Source: Narthecium ossifragum (lineage: Eukaryota; Streptophyta; Magnoliopsida; Dioscoreales; Nartheciaceae). From it: 64,000 bases of DNA. Position numbers and translations under genes: made by a program. This document shows positions 32,863-45,200 of this stretch, piece by piece; the first letter of the stretch is position 1; each line of letters begins with the position of its first letter. The notes beneath the pieces were generated by a model. The model made no database searches and was not told the origin of the DNA. It saw only the letters and a list, made by a program, of their open reading frames with translations. The DNA lies in assembly GCA_963920575.1 (NCBI GenBank), contig OY986969.1, forward strand, positions 11,095,096-11,159,095. Direction: 5' to 3'.

Positions 32863-34198
32863 CAACGACTGCTGGCACTGCAACGGCTGCTGGCACTGCA
32901 ACGGCTGCTGGCACTGCAACGGCTGCTGGCACTGCAACGGCTGCTGGCACTGCAACGGCTGCTGGTACTGCGGTGGCGGCTGGTACAACTGCACGGTGTC
33001 CCGCTGCTCACGCACTGGGAGGGCAAACACCTGCCCCCGTCGGCCGCCTCCGCCCCTGGGACGCCCCGGTCCCGCCCCTGATCCGTGCCCGCCACTGCTC
33101 CCCTGCCAAGCACCAGACCCTCCGCCTCTACTGCCCTACGGCACAACGCCTCACGCTCCTCGCTGCGGACAGTCTCTACGGAAGTGCCCTAGTTGCCCGC
33201 AGAGAAAACACGGGCCTGACGCGCCATCAGGCGACTGACCCTGGCTCCCCCCTGACGAAGCCTGCCCAGATGGCCCGGCTGCAAGTAAGTACGGGGCTAG
33301 TGGACTAGGCAGTGACTGATGGTACTGCTGTGCACGCGGCGGCTGCGGCTGAAAGGGTCGCTGGCGCCGCTGCTGCCCTCTGCCGAACCCACCCCTACCC
33401 TGGGGTCGCTGCTGTGTGCTGGTGGGAGGTACCGGTGGAACTGCCCGGTACCTGTCATCCCGCAACTGCGCCTCCACTGATAAGGCACAGTTCAGGATCG
33501 CCGAGTACGTCTGTAAGCAGTGTGAGTTGGTCTGCCGCCGGATCTCTGGCCTGAGTCCCCACTCGAACTGCCGCACCCTGGCTACGGGGTCTGCAGCAAC
33601 TGCCCCCGCAAAACGGACAAGCTGGGTAAACCTGGAAGCGTACTACTGAACTGTGCGAGTACCCTGCAGAAGGGACTGGTACTCGCGGGTCAGGGTGTCA
33701 CGTGCACTTGCTGGAAAGTGCACGTCTAGGAACATCGCCCTGAACTCCTCCCACAGCGGCAACTCTCCGGCACAACTCTCCGCCACTGGTGTGCCGGACA
33801 GTGCGCCACCAGTCGCGAGCCTCGCCGTCAAGCTGGAACACTGCGAGGGTGACCCGAACCCGATCATCCTCGACGAAGAGAGCCTCTAGGACGCACGTGA
33901 CTCCGTCAAGCCACTCGTCCGCTGCAGTCGGGTCTCCAAACCTACCACTGAACCTGGGAGGGTTCAGCCGCTGGAAAGCCATTGAGATAGCCACCGAGGC
34001 CTGTCCGCCGACAGGAACGGGGGCCTCCTCCTCGGTGAGGAAGACCTCCGCCTGCGCGACCAAAACCGTCGCTAGTGATGGTACAGTGCGTCTAGCCCGG
34101 ACCACCCTGACGGGAACAGTCCTGTCCGGCCGGGCGGGTCGACCAGGTCGTGCCCCACCCCGACCGGCAACCGGAGGTCGGCCGCGAGCTCCCGACAT
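32863..34198 (-). pseudogene. Element D gag
   Basis: The start is MSGARGRPPVAGRGG at 34198, the same relative place as in element E. The capsid has NPPRFSGRFGDPTAADEWLD and VFQLDGEARDWWR, then after a frameshift near 33780 WEEFRAMFLDVHFPAS and, after a stop near 33643, RQFEWGLRPEIRRQT. The zinc knuckle CFLCGQLGHFRRDC precedes a Gly/Arg-rich and then a Gln-rich tail. Frameshifts and stops make it non-functional. Confidence 0.85.
32868..32985. repeat. 18-bp coding minisatellite in element D gag
   Basis: CTGCTGGCACTGCAACGG is repeated about six times, nearly identical. On the minus strand it encodes repeats of QCQQPL, a Gln/Cys-rich tail between the gag zinc knuckle and the protease. Confidence 0.88.
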
Positions 34199-34385
34199 CT
34201 GCACAATCACCAACAACCAACGAGTTGCCACTCGTCAGAACGACGAACAAACAGCATATCAATAAAGCAGAAGACATACACATCACAAGGAGAGCATGTA
34301 AGGATGTTCTAGACATAGAACTAACCCAGTCCATGCTCAGCTCAACCGAAACCTGACCCTAACACCCTGGGATCTACAGCCTATG

Positions 34386-34397
34386 CTCTAATACCAA
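34386..34397 (-). other. Primer binding site (initiator Met tRNA type) of element D
   Basis: TGGTATTAGAGC on the minus strand, just inside the 5' LTR. One base differs from the canonical TGGTATCAGAGC seen in element E. Confidence 0.82.
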
Positions 34398-34400
34398 GTT

Positions 34401-36636
34401 GTCGCTCCCCGACCGTCGTAGGCCCAACCGGGCCGGGCGACGCGAACCGGAACTTAACCTACTGCGGAAAAATTTTGGCGAGGTTTCCCTCTAATCGTAG
34501 CAGTTACCCTAACAAGTCATAATCATCCTGTATTAACAACAATTACAAACCTCAACACTGGAACTGAAATAGATACAAAACCTCAAGCAGGGAAATTATA
34601 CATTTATCACTCCCGTAGGAGACTATCTATAACAAAAAGGGTGAAAACAGTAAGATCGCCACCTCTAAAGCACCGCCATACGCCGCCACGTCTTCAAACA
34701 CCTGCCCGGTAGGGGCGACCGAAGAAGAGCTCGCGCCAGCACCTGCAAAACGCAGCCCGGGTAGGAGTGAGCATTAAGCTCAGCAGGGACACTAAACTAC
34801 GACACTCACAAGGGAGGGAACACAACAGTGTCGCCCCCAAGCAAAGCCTAGGTGTATCACAGGGGTCCCATAACCCCACCGGATACCCCTGAGAGCCCCA
34901 GTCATGGTCTTTCAGCGAACTGGTCACACACTGGGTCACACTCAGTAAGGCAGGAAACGGCAATGCAAACTCACAACAGAATCCAGGGCACTGTTGGCGG
35001 ATAGCACCGCTGGGTAGTCACACCTGCCACCCAAGAGTTCAAGAAGGACTGGGTACCGGCTACACCTTGACTTGGCTCGAGGCCGACACGACCTCTAAAC
35101 ATCAAGCAACATCAGTATTCAAATCCTCTAACCCTATCATCGAAAACGACTGAATACTACAATCAAGTCCTGGACCAAGCTACCCGCAACGGTCCTAAGA
35201 GATAGATCCGGGCTATCCGGAAGCCCCGAATCGGCAACGCCCTAAACAGATGCAACTAGTGCACAACACAATGCATGTTATAAACATGCGCAGAATAAAT
35301 ACATGTAAGCATGCAACAGGATGTGATGATATAAATACAAGGTCTGGGCACGGCACCCTGCCGGCCCGGGGTGGTGTACAAGTATTTAAGGTCTAGGGAC
35401 TGCTGTAGTGGTACCACCACCAACTGGCAGCAGTCCACGACAACACCTGCACCGGGAAACAACCCCGCAAACAACAGCTCACAATTATAGCAGATAAAGC
35501 CCTCGGCGCACGCCGGCATGCAAGGCTATGGTAAGCTATAGGGCTACCCGCCCGTTTATTCTACACAATCCCAGGAGTCATCACTCCCCTGGTTCACCAC
35601 TGCCCTATTATAGGGCTAGCATGCTTAATCATATGTACCAGTTATAAAACAGTAGAGAAAACCATCATACAAAGCCCCGCGGGCAAAAACCCACTTAAAA
35701 CACCCTTCAGCCACTAAGGGATCGATCCCCCTTCCCAAGAGGATCGATCTCCTTAGCACTTAGGGAAAACTTGTCCCTGTCAACCGAAGGAGATCGATAT
35801 CCTCCTCCAGAGGGATCGATCTTCCTCGTGACCTGGGACTCACAGCCACCAGTCGCCAAGGGATCGATCTCCCTTCTCAAGGGGATCGATCCCGCTCGGG
35901 CTGGGCGTGACACACCATAGGAGATCGATCCCTCCTCAAACGGAACGATCCCAATGGGTTCTCCGGCGTACTTCCGGTGAGGAATACCGCCGGAAGACAC
36001 ATCCAAACTTAACCAAACTCTGGGATCTGATAGATCAAGATCCCACGAGTCCAAAACCGGTGAAAACACGAGGAATAACCATGTACACAGATAGATCTAA
36101 GCAAAAGAGCATGAATCAAACCAGAAAACTCAAAACCCCGAAACAAAAGTAGGTAGGAATCCCTACCGGAGTAAGAGCGGCTTAAATCCAAGCAGCTAGG
36201 CCTTAGATCTTCCTCAAACGAGCTCAGATCCAGCAAGAACGCGGCTCAAATCTCGGAAAATCCAAAAAAAATCAAAGGATAACGATCTCGTTTGCTTTAT
36301 AGGCAAACGAACCGACATAAGGGAGATCGATCTCCCTATGAGAAGAGATCGATCATCCTTGTCAGAACGGGTTTGACTTTTTGGCACAAGGAGATCAATC
36401 TCTTAGCTAGAGATGATCGATCCCACTTGTCCAGAAAGCTAGACTTGGGCCAAAACTCAAGCCCAAGCCCGGATCTTTCGATCCCGGGTCCCACTAACCA
36501 TTCTAAGCAAACATTACCACAAACATGGTCAGTGTGTGCACACGCGCGAGTGTGAAACAAGCCGACAAGGTGCAATTTACCAAATTGCCCTTGCGGTCCA
36601 CAGCGAGCCACAGGAGGGGAGGGACGGGTCCTCACA
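34401..36636 (-). repeat. 5' LTR of element D
   Basis: 2236 bases, ends TGTGAGGACCC and AGCGACA on the minus strand. GATCGATC clusters lie at 35715-35955 and 36322-36425. ORFs inside it are artefacts. Confidence 0.92.
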
Positions 36637-39600
36637 CTCCAATTCCCAATGGGTACTGGCATGGGCGGGAAATCCATTAAACTCTTGCCCGATTCCTGAA
36701 GCAGCTGATTCAACAAATACAATCCATAATCTTTTATCTAAAACTCAGTTAGATTGGAAATGACAAACAATATATGAATCTTGTGTGCAAGATAATCACA
36801 TATGTGTTCTGAGAATTGATTCCATAACGCATATGGTTCAACTGGAGAGCACTGAATCAGAATAATACTAAATAATCTTCGCAACTAATGTCTAGTGTTC
36901 ATAATTGATGCCTCTTGAAGACACTGTATCCATTCACCGTCATCTTCCAAAAGCCCTAATCGCTCACAAACGTCGTCGTTAAAACGTATGCAAAACACAA
37001 TTTAGAAATTTATAAACCTTTCTTTCAACACTAAATTAATAAGATAGAATAATGGTGAAATACGGGATCGGTCCTCAGGGAAAACTTGTTTAATGAAAGA
37101 AGAAATCAAATTAAATCTCTAAACTCAAGTCCTAAGGCGAAGAAAAGGAGTTTCAATGGTTTTGTTATCTATGGAATTAAACTACTGAAAAAGCAATGAA
37201 AAGGTTGGGATAAATCAATGAGAGAAAACCTAGGGATTACTCAATCCACTCTAATTTCACCTCTTGTATTTTCTAGTATCCTCTTGTTCTCTAATCTAGA
37301 CATATGGAATCATGGCTTCTTAAGCTCGCATGAATCCCTAAAAGAACGCTCATGTTATCCTACGGTATAGTCTATCTTCGCTTAGTATAGACTGTCTTCG
37401 GACTTAACCTGAGTACAATCTATATTTGCTTAGCATAAACTATCTCAAAGGCATACACAAAAGCAACATAAAAACCATCCTACGAATCTCTACCATCAAG
37501 CACAACAATCAAGTAGGTCTGAATGTACGTCGAGGAACTCTGTTCCCTCAACTCTTTATAAAATAAAACCATATTCATAGGATCATGTCTTTGAAAAGAT
37601 AACAAGAATCAAACTAGAAAATACAAAGAAACTACACTAAAGCTTCATGAGATCCCTAAGTAGAGAGTTTAGCTACTCATCTTTTGGATGAGATCCATGT
37701 ATTCGATGAAGAAAGTTAGGGATCCACACCGCATCTCCATCTTCTTCTCCAATCTGAATTCCTCTGTTTCTCTCTATGGGGGCTCCTGGTTTTCCAGCCA
37801 CAAAGCCCTTTTTATATCTTAATTCCCGGATTAGGGTTTCAAGGTTTAGTTAGACCTCAAGTGCAACTAGGATTCCTTGTTCAACCCTGACAGCTTCTTC
37901 CAATCGCGACTGGGCTCAACGCGTCCAGAATTTTAGAATTAGTCCAACACAAAAGATGTAGATTTGGAAGTCTTCTGTCATCTCCCGAAGAGTTTACAAT
38001 ATTTGGACTTATCTAGAATATTTTGCGAATATTCTCCTGAGCGTCGACGGACCAGTCTTCTAGCAGCTAAATATCTTCATCTTCTTCAAAACTGCTATCA
38101 ATCCATCAGGAATCTCTGAAAGTGTCCAACATGAAAATTGTACATCTTGATGTCTTCTAGATGTCATCCAAAGTTCAGAATATTTTTCCATAAGGATAAT
38201 TTCTGATGAATATTATGCTAACAGTCGACAGAGCAGTGTATTTCAGCATATTAACCGAATTTCTTGCATTTCTTCTCAAAGTATGATTAAACCTGAAATC
38301 AACTAACAAGCTATCAAATACAACTACTCTAGGCATAACAAGTTAAGTTAAGGGGTTGAGCCATAAACATTTAGTGACTTATCAAGCCCCTTCGCAACAC
38401 ATGTAGCTTATATGTATTACACATAACATTGTTAACTGTAGGCAAGCATTCAAATGACTGTGGACCTTTGACAACAGTTAGGAGCAACCGCAGATAAAAT
38501 CCCTCGCCAGAATTAGGGCTAGCAAAATACATTCTGCCAATTGCAAATCCTTGTTGTCTCGGAGTCCATAGCTTTTGAGATTCTTCCAAACGAAATGTTG
38601 TGGAAATTCTTGGTAAGTGAATGCGCAGGCAAATTCATTGGTAGCACAACATGCAAAATAACCAGTTAGAGTGGACTATTGATGCTCAACTCTAGAAACA
38701 ATACTCTCTAACGATTCAGCTGGATTAAAAACAACACGATGTATTCCAGGTAAATGAAGTGCCAATCGTACAACACTTGGAATCTCTTCATGCAGTGGAT
38801 GACCAAATATTCGCCAAGCAGCCTCTAGCGGTCCAATATACCTCGCATTTAGATATTGTTGTATCTCATCTATCCCTCCTAAAATCATTGTTGTGCGATC
38901 GTGACCTTTGCAAATGTACTTGTGAATATATTTAACGCACCTGACCCTACACAAACTTCCACATTAATGTGACAGTTGAACATGTTAGAAAGATACGGAT
39001 TATATGGAACAACATCTCCGTTATCAACTTCGTGTTCCCTCAGTATATGAACACGTTTGTCATCACGACGACGATAGATAGGATATCCGTCTTGGTCCAT
39101 AGTAGTTGTCTCCACAAATCCTCGAGGGTAACGCTTGATACATTAACCATTTTCCATACATGATGCTTGAGGGTTTCGAACACCACATGGTCCATGTACT
39201 ATACAACACTTTATGGTTTCAAATAGTGTAGAATCATCATCTGGGTTTGGAAATTCTGCACATACTATTTGGTCCACCTGAGCAGATGTTCGAATTTTAT
39301 CTGGACCTTGAAGAAAAAAAAGTGCATGCATATGTGGTAGCCCTCGTTTCTGAAATTCAATTGTAAACACATGTGCAACTTTTTTGCCAAACACATGTTT
39401 ACTCTTAATTTCATCCATTAATCGCCTTCTCTTCAACTCAAAAACATGTGCAACTAAATTAGGACGATCGGTAGCTTTTTGATGAGGAAACAAAACTGAA
39501 GTAATTTCAGGCCAATTAGGATTTGTTGTCATTGTGAGAAAAATATCTGAATGGTGATTGTATCGCGTAATAGCCATTGAATCCTGAAAGATTTCAAACA

Positions 39601-41460
39601 TATTTCTTGCACTGCCCGAGAATGAAAACAATAAAACCATTCGTTGCCCAACTTGGTTAGTTCCAAGCCCATCCAGACCAACATCCGACATACTATGATA
39701 CAGTTCAGAACGAAGTTTCCCTTGATGAAGTCTACAGTAATTCAACCTATTTTGCTCAGTTGAAGCCCAAGCATCCACTATAAACTCTTGAAATAGCTTT
39801 CCTGCTCGCAAAATCATTGAATACTCTGTGTGACGCTGAAACAAACGATAACTATAAAACTTCATCTGTGTAAGTCTATCGTTTGTATGTCGATTATTTA
39901 GAATGTCCCACTGTTTCAACCCTTGTTCCCAACCAAGCTCACCATAAGGGAACAATAAAACATAATGTAATGGCAAATAAGCTGGGTGATACTCACTAAT
40001 TTTCATCAACTGATTATTCCCTCTCATACGTATGATAATATCCCTCATGGCATCGACCACAAATCCATCACCCGGTAATATTATTGCAATCTCATCGACT
40101 GTTGGTAGATTATACCGCCGCTGATCGGTCGCTTGATTGTAATGAAGATAAGCAAGTAAATTCTGTCCTGCCAATTCTGTTTGATTCAAAATTTCATAAG
40201 CCAAAATAAATTTCTTTGAAAAGGCATTCGATTGCAGCAGACAATCTTGAATTATTTTAAAAACATCCCTTCTCAAATGAGGATTTCTACGATTACGAAC
40301 ATCTAACGCAGAATCAGGGTCATAAATGTAAAGTTGAGAGCACATTGCTTCACGCCCTGGTTCTAGTATCAATGTTCCTGTTTGATGGCGCAATTCAGCA
40401 TGGATAATGAATGTTGTAGGATCTCTTCCAGTAAATACTCTTGAATCCAAAGTAGCACCGAGACTCGTAAAAGCATTAGACGCATTGTACTCTCGAGTGT
40501 AACGACGAAAGGATTTTGACCGATCATCGTTTTCGTAGTATAAAACCTTAAGCACTGGAGGCAGTGTAATAAGCAATGGCAACTGTTTCTTTCCTTGAGA
40601 ACAGCAAGTTCCAAAAAGAGGACTCACTAAATATGACCTTGTGACTTTTTCATCCATCCAATGTAAAGCTGAACAATACGGACATACAACATCCATCCGA
40701 CCAAGAAAATGTCATCGAAGATCTATGTGTGTCCGAGGATGAACCTCTGCATTCAGAGCTACAACTTCTAATTCACCATCATCTGATTCAATCACTTGTT
40801 CTGTTTCAGTTGGCCTACAAATATAAAATTTCTTTTCATCAATAAAAGACTATATGAAAATTTTATTTATTTATCATAAATTAATAATAAATTACCGATT
40901 ATTTTCTGCAGATAAAGATTCGACTTGCACCGTTATGCATTCGTTTAAATTTGAAGGATTCATCGTCACCAGAGTTATTCCACGCATAGAATAATCCACC
41001 TGATTAGGTGTTTGTGGAATGCCATTAGACGATGTCCCAGAGGCTCGGACATCGATTACTCGCTTGAGTGCAGGTTCAGAAGATCGAACACATCCTCTTA
41101 ATTTCTCACGTTCTCGCCGTGCACGTTGTGCCAAATGCCTATTCGAGATACCAGTGGACGAAGTCCCCGAGGCTTGTACAACCATTGCTCGCTTTGGCGC
41201 AGATTCAGAAAATCCAACAAATCCTCCTAATTCCTCACGTTCTCACGCGTGCACGTTGTGCCAGTTGCTTATTTAAACATCCAACTTCATTTTGTTGATT
41301 TTTTTCCCGTTCTCGCCGTGCACGTTGAGCTAACGCAGCTTTTGATGGCTTATTATTATTAACAATACAAACATTCATAATAAATTTAACACGCTCCGTA
41401 TGTGACATAAAATAGATCAAACTAAATGAATATTGTAGTAAAAGACAAAAAACCAACATT
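36637..41460 (-). pseudogene. Helitron Rep/helicase, interrupted and truncated
   Basis: Read from the high end: N-terminal AQRARRERE-type basic repeats (three copies, 41400-41090), then CPYCSALHWMDE in the Helitron N-terminal domain (40690). The Rep domain has the two-His HUH motif in FQKRGLPHMHALFFLQG (near 39330) and the tandem tyrosines in VKYIHKYICKGHDRTTM (near 38930). After the Rep domain come WRIFGHPLHEE and VVRLALHLPG, then WTPRQQGFAIGRMYFASP up to 38390. It resumes after solo LTR G with LLEDDGEWIQCLQEAS and IKDYGLYLLNQLL, ending ESGKSLMDFPPMPVPIGNW where element D begins. A TAA near 39142 and frameshifts near 39000 and 38660 break it. The PIF1-type helicase motifs are absent. Confidence 0.9.
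36957..38384 (-). mobile_element. Solo LTR G inside the Helitron helicase
   Basis: 1428 bases with exact duplication agccc at 36952-36956 and 38385-38389. On the minus strand it starts TGATAAGTCACTAAATG and ends GAGCGATTA, so the final CA appears mutated to TA. A TATA-like AGATATAAAAAGG lies at 37808-37820 (minus). A ~180-bp segment of U3 is duplicated (around 37925-38060 and 38110-38240). Removing it restores the helicase reading RRGL-LEDDGEW. Confidence 0.85.
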
Positions 41461-41530
41461 CACATGCAAATGACTTACTATGCCAACGATAAGTTGATCA
41501 TTATTATCATCAGCTATCATAGTGAATCTA

Positions 41531-41700
41531 CAAAAGTAAAAGATACAATCAATGAACACTATACCTAGCATATACAATCAATGAACAACATATGGAAATC
41601 CAACCCTCCACCAAAAAATCCCAAGAAACCCAAAAAAAATGGACCAAAGACCCAGAAGAACACTACCTCGTTGAAATCAGTCACCGGCTTCTCAGCTGGT
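41531..41700. other. Unassigned spacer upstream of the Helitron coding region
   Basis: A-rich DNA with a doubled phrase CAATCAATGAACA (near 41548 and 41576). No gene seen. The Helitron 5' end may lie here or further right. Confidence 0.4.
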
Positions 41701-42282
41701 CAATGCCCGACGTGGTTGGTGAGAGAGGAATGAGAGACAGCGGCCACTCGTCCCCGAACGGAGAAAAAGGCCGAGGTGGAGCATGCGACGCGACACGGCA
41801 CGGAGCTCGAGGACCGCCTGGTTCGGTGTCCGTTCATGGATCTTGTCGACGGCGGGTTGGGTGAGGTCGGCGACGTTATTGGATCTTGTGGCTGACAGCA
41901 GGTTGGGCGAGGTCGGGCAACGTCGACGTGGGGAGAGGAGAGGGGATGGGTGAGGGGAACAGAGAGGGAGAGAGGAGAGGGGATGGGTGAGAGGAACACT
42001 ACCTCGGGCGTCGCCGGCTTCTCAGCTGGTCGCAGAGCACCGTCTGGGCGAGGTCGGCGTGGCCGATGGCGTTGAGTGTCGGGCGTGGCTTGGTCGGCAA
42101 TGGTGTGAGGCGATAGTACCTCGGGCGTCGCCGGCTTCTCAGCTGGTCACAGAGCACCGTCTGGGCGAGGTTGGCGTGGCCGATGGCGTCGGGTGTCGGG
42201 CGTGGCTTGGTCGGCGATGGCGTGGCGGACGGCGGGTTGGGCGAGGTCGGGCGAGGTCAGCGTGGCGAGAGGAGAGGGGATG
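41650..42282. repeat. GC-rich tandem array, left part
   Basis: Units start ACCTCGGGCGTCGCCGGCTT and continue with CAGAGCACCGTCTGGGCGAG. Two good copies begin at 42001 and 42118 (117-bp spacing), with a diverged copy at 41667. GGAGAGGGGATGGGTGAG spacers occur between unit groups. Long ORFs on both strands follow from the GC bias. Confidence 0.82.
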
Positions 42283-45200
42283 TGTGAGGACATGTCCCTC
42301 TACCCCTGTGGCTCACTGTAGACCGCAAGGGCAATTTGGTAAATTGCACCTTGTTGGATTGTTTCACACCCGCGTGTGCACACACTGGCCTTGTATGTGT
42401 TCGTGTTTGTTTAGAATGGCTAGGTGAACCCGAGATCGGAAGATCTGAGCTTGGGCTTGTGTTTTAGCCCAAGTTTGCCTTTCTGAGTAAAGGAGATCGA
42501 TCTGGATGGCTAGGGAGATCGATCTGGATTGCAAAGGAGATCGATCTGGATTTCAAGGAGATCGATCTAGATTGCAAAGGAGATCGATCTCACATGCCTT
42601 GGAGATCGATCATGCTCGAGTCGGTGCTTTCTTTCTCTTTCGCGAGGACAGCCGTCGGCCGTCGCTCTCCCCTGTCAGAGGGGGAGGACTTTCTCCTCCC
42701 CTCCCCCAGCTTTTCCCCCTCTTTCCCGGCTTTCCCCTCCCCCTTTCCCCTCTTTTCTTCCCCTCCTCTTCCTCCTTCTCCTCTCTTTCTTCTCCCTTCT
42801 TTCTTCCTCTCCTGAAGCTCTGCTTCTTTCCCCTGTTTTCCGGCAGCCACTTCATCTCCTCCGTTCTCCCACCTCCGGCCATCTTTTTCGGCGTTCTAAG
42901 GCTCGTTGGATTCGTGACAATGAGAGGAAGATCCCTGAAGTGGTTTGGAGGCTTGTTGGTGGTCAAATCGCGGGGAATCAGCCGAGGAAATCGCAGCTAG
43001 GTAGGGTTATACCTATTGTGTTCATTTCGGGTTTTCTTGAGATCTAGCCGTTGGATCTTGCTGATCCTTGCTTTGTTGGATTCCTTATACCTGTTACAAT
43101 TACTGATTTAAGTTTCATGTTAATCAGTTGAGATTTGAGTAGGTTTTATGGATGATTAGTCTCGGATTTCTGGTTTTCTGCTGTTCTTGAGAAACAGCCG
43201 GCTTGCGGCGAGTTTTCCGGCCGGTGAGTACATGATCATGGCTTTTCATAAACATAAGAGTTGTAGAGATATTCGTTAGCTTTCCATTCCATCTTGTTGC
43301 GTAATTTTTCGATTTTTATACGATTTCTTATGAAGTGTTTGCTGAAGGGCTGCGTTGCAGCAATTAATGGGTAAGTTAGTTTGATTAACGATTTTGATTA
43401 GCGTTTTCCCGTTAATCCAACCGTTAGATGATTATGATTTTTGTATATAATGATTCTGGTTTATACACCTACGTGTGGCTAAGTTGGATCTTGAATCCGA
43501 CTTTGTTTGGGCGTCGGATCGACTGGATCAATTAGCCCCTAAGTAGAGGCTTTGGGTGTTTTTGAATATAATATTATATTTCGGAATATAATATTATATT
43601 GGTTTTGTTCATCATCGTTTTCGGGGTTGCTTCCCGTTGCAGGAGTCCGCGGGTGACGGTCGCGGTACCGTCGTAATGCCGGGACCCGCTGCGGATCGGC
43701 TGGCAGCGGTTGGTGGTACCGCTGCAGCGATCCAGTAGACTACCCTGGGACCGGGGTTGGGCTGTTAGGACTCGGTTTGAATTGTGGTGCCCAGTCGATT
43801 CGATGATAGGCTTAGATGACTGGTGCACTTGTGGCTTGATGATTGTAGAGGTCCTGTCGGCCTTGAGTCGGATGCTGAGGTGTAGCCGGTGTCCCACTGT
43901 GCTGACCTGTAGTGTCGCCAGTGTTGTTCCTATAACTAAGTGCCGTCCCTGGGCCTCAGGGACACGCGGTGGGGTTATGGGACCCCTGTATACACTGATG
44001 TGCTGTCGCAGGCACTCAAAAATAAAATCAATACTCTTCAAAACAAATGTAGTAGTGCGAGTACGAGTCGATCCCACGAAGAGTGTTCAGTCTAGTTTTG
44101 TGCTTAGTGAACAAAGATAGGGGGGTTTTTAAACATGAGGAAAACAATAAAGAAATAATCTAAAATGAAGAAACAAGTTGAATCAAGAGAACAAACCTTG
44201 GTCTGAGTCAACATCCACCATCGGAATCCAACAACTGATCATAGATGCAAGTATCAATCAATTCATACCATGAATATTCACCGTCCGAATTAAATTCGAA
44301 GCTCTCCTCGATCATAGTTAATTAGAAACAAGCGATCTAATCAACCCTAACTACTAGACAACCTAAGACAAGCGTTGTAGATTTAATCTAGTAGCAGCGT
44401 TACGAATTGGGAGATCGATGAAGCTAAACAACACAAGCACAAGCGGTTGCATTTAATCTAGTTGAATATTCTTCCTAAGATCTAACAAGATCTGATCAGC
44501 AGTAAGTTATTAGATCCTAGTTGCTTCGCAGATTAGAGGGATCAAACAATTCCGGATTTGATATCCAACCTAGCAGTAGATCGCAATGAATAATAAACTA
44601 GTAGCGCTCCTAACAATTAGACAAGACAATCATGAAGATAAACACAGAAGAACATTCAATACTCATCTATAAACTGAACAATAAAAATAAATTAGATCTC
44701 ACAGTCTCATTGATTCCGAGGTTTCAGTCTCCTCGACCAAGGATCAAGATTTAGCCACGCAGGGCCATCGAGAACAATCCTCAAAAGATTCCAATAAACA
44801 AGATAAAACCTAGAAAAAATATAAAGGAGGAGAAAGAGCAGCCAAAAATGTCCAAGAATCCCCCCCTCAAACCCTAGAAAGAGTTCTATTTATAGCCTCA
44901 AGTGTATCCACCCTCGGATTAGATCACAATCGTTGATTTTCTTTACTGGCAAAAGTCCGATCGATCGGACCTTGGATGCTGGATCGATCGGACTCATTAA
45001 ACTCTTCAACTTGTAGTCACGCCCGAGTCCGATCGATGGATGGATCGATCGAACTTTGCTCCTTTGGAAAGCATACGTTCTGTCAACTTTAATTCCCAAG
45101 TCCGATCGATCGAACTTTAAGTGATGGATCGATCGGATGCATAAAAATCCACCTTCTCTGGCTATTTTTGAGTCCGATAGATCCAACTCTAGGAGTCGGA

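Larger units (their letters stand above)
25895..36636 (-). mobile_element. Element D: Tekay/Del-type chromovirus (gypsy), nearly complete
   Basis: Minus-strand element with LTRs at 34401-36636 (5') and 25895-28116 (3'), and an initiator-Met-type primer site. Gag, protease, reverse transcriptase, RNase H, integrase and a C-terminal chromodomain-like segment follow in gypsy order. Its outer 3' end is truncated: the terminal ~20 bases of the LTR (TGTCGCTCCCCGACC at the 5' copy) are absent at 25895. The duplication copy next to 36637 (ctcca) has no partner there. It interrupts the Helitron helicase and contains solo LTR H1. Confidence 0.9.
24995..41530 (-). mobile_element. Helitron (rolling-circle transposon), degenerate, with nested insertions
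   Basis: The minus strand encodes a Helitron Rep/helicase (41460-36637, interrupted). A plausible Helitron 3' end lies at 24995: on the minus strand a TCCGTG...CACGGA hairpin (25005-25023) is followed six bases later by CTAG and then T, matching the rule hairpin, 10-12 nt, CTRR, insertion before T. The helicase motor domain is missing, presumably lost with the deleted end of element D. The 5' TC end was not located, so 41530 is only the upstream limit of coding similarity. Confidence 0.7.

Noticed and set aside
32781..33238. Plus-strand Cys/Trp-rich ORFs (repeated HCNGCW) that look like a small secreted peptide array
   Set aside because: They are the antisense of the Gln-rich gag repeat of element D.
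41592..42427. Apparent proteins of 90-146 residues in the GC-rich array
   Set aside because: Same unit read in different frames; no start context or conservation between units.
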